Source: CAWEEP01 sp963808125 (GTDB lineage: Bacteria; Chloroflexota; Dormibacteria; Aeolococcales; Aeolococcaceae). From it: a DNA stretch of 11,768 bases. The notes beneath the pieces are model-generated. The model worked only from the letters and a program-made list of their open reading frames with translations. It did not search any database and was not told where the DNA came from. Below, in pieces: positions 7,149 to 11,768 of the stretch (positions are counted from its first letter, which is position 1; every line of letters starts with the position of its first letter). The translations under genes and the position numbers were made by a program. The stretch is taken from the NCBI GenBank assembly GCA_963808125.1, contig CAWEEP010000079.1:1-11768 (forward strand). Direction: 5' to 3'.

Positions 7149-7502
7149 TCAGGAGCTGGCGGTGGCTGCAGGGGTGGGCGTGGCGACGGCGGTGGGCTCC
7201 GGGGTCACCACGACGGTGCCCGGGGTCGCGCTGGTGGAGGTGGTCGTCGATCCGGCGGGCGGGTAGAGGGGCTTCACGACGAGGCTCAGTCCGAAGTCGG
7301 TGCCGCCGATCAGAAGGCCGAAGATGACGACGGTGGCCACGACCACGCCCGTCATGCGCAACAGCTCGGCGCGGGTGGGCCAGATCACCTTCTTGAGCTC
7401 TTCCCAGACGCTCTTGAAGTAGCCGAGGCGCGCCGCAGCCCCACGCGAACCGGAGCCTCCCGGGGCCGTCCCCGGCCGGGGCCTGCCTGGCGCCTTCGCC
7501 AC
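7149..7502 (-). CDS. secE: Preprotein translocase subunit SecE with a Thr/Pro-rich C-terminal tail
   Basis: A 117-residue SecE, the small stabilising subunit of the SecYEG protein-export channel. The core is typical: a cytoplasmic amphipathic helix with the ELKKVIWPTR motif (35-44), then one membrane helix at about 51-76. A Gly/Pro/Arg-rich stretch precedes the core. After the helix there is an unusual tail of about 40 residues made mainly of Thr, Pro, Ala, Ser and Val, which would face outside the cell; most SecE proteins end soon after the helix. GTG 7502 is chosen as start because GAGG lies 6 nt upstream. Longer in-frame forms run back into the tRNA-Trp gene and are rejected. It lies between tRNA-Trp and nusG, the usual context. 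Confidence 0.94.
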   Translation of the reverse strand: MAKAPGRPRPGTAPGGSGSRGAAARLGYFKSVWEELKKVIWPTRAELLRMTGVVVATVVIFGLLIGGTDFGLSLVVKPLYPPAGSTTTSTSATPGTVVVTPEPTAVATPTPAATASS

Positions 7503-7562
7503 TGTCTTCCTCGACCTCCGATGCCCTGAGCAATCTAGCCGGTCATGCCGGGGCGGTGGACA

Positions 7563-7638
7563 TGGCAGGGGCGGCAAGATTCGAACTCGCGACCCTCGGT
7601 TTTGGAGACCGATGCTCTACCAACTGAGCTACGCCCCT
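7563..7638 (-). tRNA. tRNA-Trp (anticodon CCA)
   Basis: The minus strand folds into a complete cloverleaf: acceptor stem AGGGGCG/CGCCCCT, D-arm GCTCAGTTGGTAGAGC, anticodon stem TCGGT/ACCGA with loop CTCCAAA (anticodon CCA), and T-loop TTCGAAT. The discriminator base is G and the 3' CCA is encoded, giving 76 nt. A tRNA-Trp gene just before secE-nusG is a common arrangement in several bacterial phyla. It lies 60 nt before the secE start and 69 nt after rpmG. Confidence 0.97.
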
Positions 7639-7707
7639 GTGGCCCGCCGGCAACCGTGAGGGCCGACCGCCCTGTCCACATTCCTCGCCTCTCCGCGGCC
7701 CAGGCCG

Positions 7708-7875
7708 CTACTTCGTCTCGCGATGCCGGGTGTGCGCGCGGCAACGCGGGCAGAACTTGCGCAGCTCGATCCGGTCCGGATCGTTGCGCTTGTTCTTGAC
7801 CGTCGTGTAGTTGCGCTCCTTGCAGTCCGGGCACTGCAGGGTGATGACGGACGCGCCGCCCTTCGCGGAAGCCAC
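7708..7875 (-). CDS. rpmG: Large ribosomal subunit protein bL33
   Basis: A 55-residue L33 protein of the zinc-binding form, with Cys pairs CPDC (15-18) and CPRC (42-45) and the family core NYTTVKNKRNDPDRIELRKF, ending in HTRHRETK. L33 sits on the large subunit near the E site. Having all four Cys suggests it binds zinc; zinc-free duplicates exist in some genomes but none is visible here. GTG 7875 is the favoured start because GGGG lies 7 nt upstream and the protein then begins MASAKGGAS. It is first in the run rpmG, tRNA-Trp, secE, nusG, rplK, rplA on this strand. A palindrome lies 23-41 nt upstream. Confidence 0.95.
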   Translation of the reverse strand: MASAKGGASVITLQCPDCKERNYTTVKNKRNDPDRIELRKFCPRCRAHTRHRETK

Positions 7876-7897
7876 GATAAAGCCCCAACACAAATAA

Positions 7898-7916
7898 GAC
7901 CTAGCCGCGCTAGGTC
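7898..7916 (-). promoter_or_regulatory. Palindromic stem-loop in the rpmG leader
   Basis: GACCTAGC, CGC spacer, GCTAGGTC form a perfect 8-bp inverted repeat 23 nt upstream of the rpmG start. On the minus strand it is followed by TTATTTGTGTT, so it resembles a rho-independent terminator in that direction only, although no minus-strand gene lies just upstream within the window. It may be a 5' stem-loop or attenuator of the translation-gene transcript, or an operator. A possible -10 TACCAT (7928 to 7923) would start transcription about at the stem itself; its -35 is poor. Confidence 0.5.
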
Positions 7917-8089
7917 ACGAAGATGGTAGCACAGACCCGCCGATCGAGCGAGCCCGGGGGCGGCGGCCAGGGGCCGCCGGAGGACCGGGTGGACGCATGG
8001 GAGAGACGCCTGGAGGCCGGGGGCACGCTGCGCGACCGGGCCCCTGCTCTCCCCTCTCCCCGGCCCTGTGACAAGTCGACGGACACCCC
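7917..8089. other. Divergent intergenic region between rpmG and the MarR gene
   Basis: No gene is supported here. The stretch separates the minus-strand translation genes from the plus-strand MarR-MMPL module and should hold the upstream promoter of the former. Apart from a weak TACCAT element near 7923-7928, it shows only GC-rich sequence without repeats. Confidence 0.4.
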
Positions 8090-8136
8090 TTGACGGCGCG
8101 AGCTTCGCTGCCTGCATACTTAGGGTACCTGAGTAT
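8090..8136 (+). promoter_or_regulatory. MarR gene promoter with overlapping palindromic operator
   Basis: TTGACG (8090-8095) matches the -35 consensus at five of six bases. CATACT (8115-8120) is a fair -10, although the 19-nt spacer is long. Overlapping the -10 and the predicted start point is ATACTTAGG-GTA-CCTGAGTAT (8116-8136), two 9-nt arms with one T-G mismatch. MarR repressors usually bind palindromes of this size at their own promoter, so this is probably the autoregulatory operator of the gene starting 16 nt downstream. Confidence 0.7.
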
Positions 8137-8151
8137 CTGTGGGGTTAACGA

Positions 8152-8638
8152 ATGACCAACCCAACTCAACCTCTGACCGAGAGGGAGATCCTCCTCAACC
8201 GCTTCATCGGCCTCCAGCCCGCACTGCGGCACCGCTTCCGGGCAACACTCCCGGCGGACGAGCGCCTGCGGGTCCAGGAGGCCATGGAGGAGGTCACCGG
8301 CGCCCAGATGGAGGCGCTGATGCTGCTCCATGGGAGCGCCACCGGCCTCTCCATGCACGAGCTGGCCCAGGCGCTGTCCGTCACCCCCAGCTCGGCCACC
8401 CAGCTCGTCGACCGCCTGGTGCGGATGGGCCTCGTCGAACGCCTCCGGGAGGACGAGGACCGGCGCCTGGTTCGCGTCCAGCTGTCGGATGCCGCCCGCC
8501 GGCGCTTCGAGAATTCTCCACCTTCACCTCCGCGGTCTGGCCGCCCTCACCGAGACACTCGCTGACGAGGAGCTGGCGACGCTCGTCGAGTTGCTGGCCA
8601 GGATCGCCCAGCCATCCGCCACGGAGGGTGCCCGGTGA
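8152..8638 (+). CDS. MarR family transcriptional regulator (one frameshift near its end)
   Basis: A winged-helix repressor of the MarR family. Residues around SMHELAQALSVTPSSATQLVDRLVRMGLVERLRE form the helix-turn-helix, and DEDRRLVRVQLSDAARRRFE forms the wing. The first frame runs to a stop at 8565, but from about 8511 the family-like C-terminal dimerisation helix (LRGLAALTETLADEELATLVELLARIAQ) continues in the +2 frame to 8638. Removing one A from GAGAATTC at about 8510-8517 restores one continuous protein of about 161 residues. The repaired stop overlaps the GTG start of the transporter gene (GTGA at 8635-8638), showing coupled translation. It presumably represses itself and the transporter through the palindrome at 8116-8136 and is released by a small-molecule ligand. 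Confidence 0.87.
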
Positions 8639-10922
8639 GGCGCTTCTACTCGTCCCTGGGTGCCTTCGACGTCCGCTTCCGCTACCTCATCGTCGTCTTC
8701 TGGCTGGTGGTCACCGTCGTCTGCGTCCGCACCCTGCCCGGGCTCGGCTCGGTGGCGAAGGACACGGAGAGCGGCTTCCTGCCGGCGAACTCTGCGAGCA
8801 TGCACGCGGCGCAGCTCCTCGATCCCTTCGAGAGCTCCTCACTCGCCGCCGCGACGCTGGTGGCCTCGCGCAGCGGCTCCACCCTCACCGCCCAGGATCA
8901 GACCGCCATCAGCGCCCTGCTCGCGAAGGTCAAGACCATGCCCAACGTGGTGAGCGTCAGGGCTCTGGGAACGGCCAGCGACGGCGAGGCTCTGCAAGCG
9001 CTGATCCAGGCCAACGTCCCCCAGTACGGGGGTGGTACCGGCACCACCCTGGTCGACAGCATCCGCGCCGCCTTCACCAACGTGGGAGCACCTAGCGGCC
9101 TGCAGTTCAACCTGACCGGCCAGCTGGCCACGGCCACCGAACTCTGACGCCGCCTCGGCGCACTCCCAGAACTCCACCCAGCTCTCTCTGTCCTCTTCAT
9201 CATCGTGCTGCTGCTGTTCGCCTTCCGGGCGCTGCTCGCGCCATTGGTGACGCTGCTGCCGGCCGGCCTGGTGCTGGCGCTGGCCGGCCCGGTGATCACC
9301 GCGGCCTCCCACATCGGCGTCCAGGTTTCAATCATCACGGAGCTGATCCTCGTCGTCCTCGTCCTCGGCGCGGGCACCGACTACGGCCTCTTCCTCGTCT
9401 TTCGCGTCCGGGAGGAGATCCGCCGAGGCCTGGCCCCCCGTGACGCTGTGGTGCGGGCGGTCGAGACGGTCGGGGAGTCATCACCTTCTCCGCCCTCATC
9501 GTCATCGGCGCCCTGCTCAGCTGGTGATCGCTCAGTTCGGCTTCTACCAGGGGCTCGGCCCGGCGCTGCGATCGGCATCGGCCTCATGCTCCTCGCCGGC
9601 CTCACCCTGCTGCCGGCACTGCTCGCCATCCTCGGCCGGGCCGTCTTCTGGCCGAGCAACCTCACCGTCCGCGCAACGCCCCAGGTCGGCTTCTGGGGCC
9701 GCGTCGCCGCCGCCTTCGTCCATCGACCCTGGTCACGGCGGTCGCCGGCGTCGGGATCTTCGCCGCCCTCGCCATGGGCTCCCTGGGGACGACCACGGCC
9801 GGCTTCGCCAATGAGGCCTCGGGGCCGGCGGGCAGCGATTCGGCGATCGGCCAGGCGGTCCTCAACCAGCACTTCCCATCGGCGGAACGATCACCTCGAC
9901 GGAGGTGGTGATGCGCTTCCCCACCTCCGTTTTCGACAATCCCACCGCTCTGGTCACGGCGCAGGACAACCTCGAGGCGTCACCGGGCTTCAAGAGCGTG
10001 ATCGGACCACTGGACCCCGACGGACCGTCCGGCGTCTCCTGACCGCGGCCCAGATCACCGCCTGCACCAGCAGCTCGGCTGGCCGGTCACGCCGGGAGCC
10101 GCGGCCTCCGTCAGCCCCGCCGTGGCGCAGGAGTACGGCGCGCTGGTGAGCTTCATCAGCGCCGATGCGCGGACCGTCGTGTTCGCCGTCGTCCCCAGCG
10201 TGGGACCGGCGGGCAGCGCCGTGGCCAGCGCCAACATCCCGGCGCTGCGCACCGACACCACGACCGCGGCCACCGGCGCAGGAGCCTCGGACAGCGGCAT
10301 CTTCAGCCTCGACGCCTTCGCCTACGACGTCGAGAACATTTCCCAGAACGACCTGATGCACATCATCCCGACCGTGGCGATCATCATCGCCATCCTGCTC
10401 GCCATCGTGCTGCGCAGCGCCACCGCATCGCTGTTCCTCGTCCCCAGCGTCGTCCTCTCCTACCTCGCGGCGCTCGGCCTCGTGGGCCTCGCCTTCGTCC
10501 ACTTCGGCGGTCAGAGTGGCGTGCAATTCATCATGCCGTTCCTCATGTTCGTCTTCCTCATGGCGCTGGGCTCGGACTACAACGTGCTGGTCATGACGAG
10601 GATCCGTGAGGAGTCCCACCGCCTGCCGCTGCGAGAGGCGGTGAAGACCGCCATCGGCGCACCGGCACCACCGTCACCACCGCCGGACTGGTGCTCGGCG
10701 GCACCTTCGCCGTCCTCGGTTTCGTCTCCGGCGGCCGCCCAGTCGGGCGAGGTGCAGCAGGTCGGCTTCGGCATCGCCGCCGGCATCCTCATGGACACCT
10801 TCTTCGTCCGCACCATCATGGTGCCCGACGCCGTGGTGCTGGTGGGACGCTGGACGTGGTGGCCGTCACGGCTCTTCCGCCGCCGTGTCGACGTCGTCCT
10901 CGCGGACGAGACGGCCGCCTGA
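8635..10922 (+). pseudogene. MMPL/RND family transporter, broken by about eleven single-base frameshifts
   Basis: Joined across frames, this encodes about 760 residues of an MMPL-type RND exporter, close to full length: an N-terminal helix (YLIVVFWLVVTVVCV), an outer domain, a helix bundle with the GTDYGLFLVFRVREE motif, a second outer domain, and a second bundle with GSDYNVLVMTRIREE. The paired Asp-Tyr motifs belong to the family's proton-relay helices. Reading frame changes occur near 9140, 9185, 9478, 9520, 9568, 9731, 9880, 10038, 10062, 10654 and 10736. Each is explained by loss or gain of one base in a short homopolymer, and no other damage is seen. It is therefore probably intact in the living organism, but is coded here as broken because the given sequence is. 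Such pumps export lipids, siderophores or drugs; the substrate is unknown. The GTG start overlaps the MarR stop. Confidence 0.88.
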
Positions 10923-10926
10923 GCCG

Positions 10927-11556
10927 CTAGAGCCAGGACTTGAGGCGCAACCCCTGCGGCCACGCGCCCCGGCCGGCCAGCCAGGCCAGGAAGCGGCGGT
11001 CGTCCCCGCGATCGAGCAGGCGTTCCGGCAGGCGCTCGAGCGAGGCGCTCAGTTCCCAGGCGACGTACTCGTCGGGCCAGTCCGCCGGCTCGTAGCCGAG
11101 GCCGAGATCGACATGGTGCATCTCGACCTCACGGAGGCGGCGGAAGGTCTTCCCCGTCGTCGGGAAGTCGTCGTCCGCGAGCAGGCCGGCGCTGGGCCAG
11201 CCCGCCTCCTCCGACAGGACCCACATGCGCTCGAGGCGACGCGCCGACTTCGTGACATCGCGGAAGAGCGCGTCCTTGGAGCGGCCCGCTCCCGTCGCGA
11301 TCTCCCTGTCCCGTTGCTCGGCGCCTCCCGCGTAGCGGGGGACCTCGCGGCCCTCCAGCGCACCGGCGAGACGCCGGACGTGCCCGTCCGCGTTGCGGGC
11401 CAGATGGGTGAGCACGTGGCCGACCGTCCACCCCGGGAGCCGGCTGGGCCGCCGCGACGTCTCGTCGTCGATGCCGGCGGCGGTGACGAAGAGCCTCCGG
11501 TGGGCGGTCTTTGCGAGTTCCCACGGCGAGGCCGGCAGGCGGTTCCACGCATCCAG
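10927..11556 (-). CDS. Maleylpyruvate isomerase family (mycothiol-dependent/DinB-like) protein
   Basis: About 209 residues of a maleylpyruvate isomerase-like, DinB-fold protein. The motif SRLPGWTVGHVLTHLARNADG (38-58) and LREVEMHHVDLGLGYEPADWP are diagnostic. Counting from the codon at 11556, H51, E143 and H147 match the spacing of the zinc ligands I recall for the Corynebacterium enzyme (His, Glu, His). Members use mycothiol as cofactor for isomerisation or conjugation, and many have no known substrate. The start is unclear: no ATG, GTG or TTG lies in frame at the natural N terminus. Either CTG 11556 is used, or one G is missing after ATG 11552 (ATGCGTGG for ATGGCGTGG), which would match the base errors seen in the adjacent genes. 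The upstream in-frame extension to 11742 crosses a promoter-like region and is unlikely. It is convergent with the MMPL gene, 4 nt apart. Confidence 0.8.
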   Translation of the reverse strand: MDAWNRLPASPWELAKTAHRRLFVTAAGIDDETSRRPSRLPGWTVGHVLTHLARNADGHVRRLAGALEGREVPRYAGGAEQRDREIATGAGRSKDALFRDVTKSARRLERMWVLSEEAGWPSAGLLADDDFPTTGKTFRRLREVEMHHVDLGLGYEPADWPDEYVAWELSASLERLPERLLDRGDDRRFLAWLAGRGAWPQGLRLKSWL

Positions 11557-11656
11557 CTTGCCAGATTGCCTGACGCCCCGGTCGGATGGGCGGCCCGCCG
11601 CCGCCCGGTCGGGCCCCGACCCTCCGCGCGTCCCGGCCGGGGCCGGCCCTCGCGGC

Positions 11657-11685
11657 TTGATCTGATACCCCCATGGGTATATAGT
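11657..11685 (+). promoter_or_regulatory. Promoter with a CsoR/CstR-like operator in its spacer
   Basis: TTGATC (11657-11662) and TATAGT (11680-11685) are separated by exactly 17 nt and match sigma-70-type boxes well. Between them lies ATACCC-CCAT-GGGTAT (11665-11680), a perfect 6-bp inverted repeat of the TACCC...GGGTA form that I recall for operators of the CsoR/CstR/RcnR repressors, which sense Cu(I), persulfides or nickel/cobalt. A repressor bound here would block polymerase directly. The controlled gene would be the plus-strand one starting at 11733. Confidence 0.65.
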
Positions 11686-11732
11686 CAGGGTAGTGTACGC
11701 ATAGCCAGGTGGGTATTCATTCCGAGGTCGAC

Positions 11733-11768
11733 ATGTCAGCAATACGTCGTAACCAAGCAGCAGACAGA
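11733..11768 (+). CDS. Start of an unidentified gene running off the window
   Basis: ATG 11733 begins an open frame, MSAIRRNQAADR, that continues to the last base. GAGGT (11724-11728) lies 4 to 5 nt upstream as ribosome binding site, and the promoter at 11657-11685 would start transcription about 40 nt before it. Twelve residues are too few to name a family. The CsoR/CstR-like operator suggests a role in metal or reactive-sulfur handling, or the repressor itself, but that is inference from the promoter only. Confidence 0.5.
   Translation, partial: MSAIRRNQAADR

Noticed and set aside
7503..7577. N-terminal extension of SecE starting at 7577
   Set aside because: It overlaps the 3' end of tRNA-Trp, and GTG 7502 has a proper ribosome binding site and gives a normal SecE start.
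11557..11742. N-terminal extension of the isomerase-like protein to ATG 11742
   Set aside because: The extension has no family similarity and would run across the CsoR-like promoter region.

Overview
This looks like a chromosomal segment from a high-GC Gram-positive-type bacterium, most likely an actinobacterium or one of its deep-branching relatives such as Dormibacterota/Chloroflexota. The signs are high G+C, frequent GTG starts, Tad-pilus genes of the actinobacterial kind, an MMPL transporter, a CsoR-like operator, and an enzyme of the mycothiol-dependent maleylpyruvate isomerase family. No 16S rRNA gene is present, so the phylum is inferred, not shown.

Layout. (1) 1-3708, plus strand: an AT-richer leader, a short Flp/type IVb pilin, a strong hairpin, then two consecutive CpaE/TadZ-type proteins (receiver-like domain plus MinD/ParA ATPase). 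The first has a degenerate receiver and a long Pro/Ala linker with recurrent PxxW motifs. The second has an intact receiver but lacks the second Asp of the ATPase DxD motif. (2) 3721-7875, minus strand, reading right to left: rpmG, tRNA-Trp(CCA), secE, nusG, rplK, rplA, then a third CpaE-like protein starting 6 nt after rplA, and after a hairpin a possible two-helix membrane protein. rplJ and rplL do not follow rplA. (3) 8116-10922, plus strand: a MarR regulator with a near-perfect palindromic operator over its promoter, overlapping by GTGA an MMPL/RND-type transporter. Both are broken by single-base frameshifts. (4) 10927-11556, minus strand: a maleylpyruvate isomerase/DinB-like enzyme. (5) 11657-11768: a well-formed promoter with a CsoR/CstR-like operator in its spacer and the first 12 codons of a gene that leaves the window.

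How it fits together. The pilin and three CpaE paralogues probably belong to one Tad pilus machine whose secretion ATPase and platform genes lie outside the window. The third paralogue is placed to be co-transcribed with translation genes, which could tie pilus positioning to growth. The MarR-MMPL pair is a typical self-regulated efflux module. All twelve of its frameshifts can be explained by gain or loss of one base in a short homopolymer, which points to base-calling error more than to gene decay. No CRISPR array, insertion sequence or prophage was seen.
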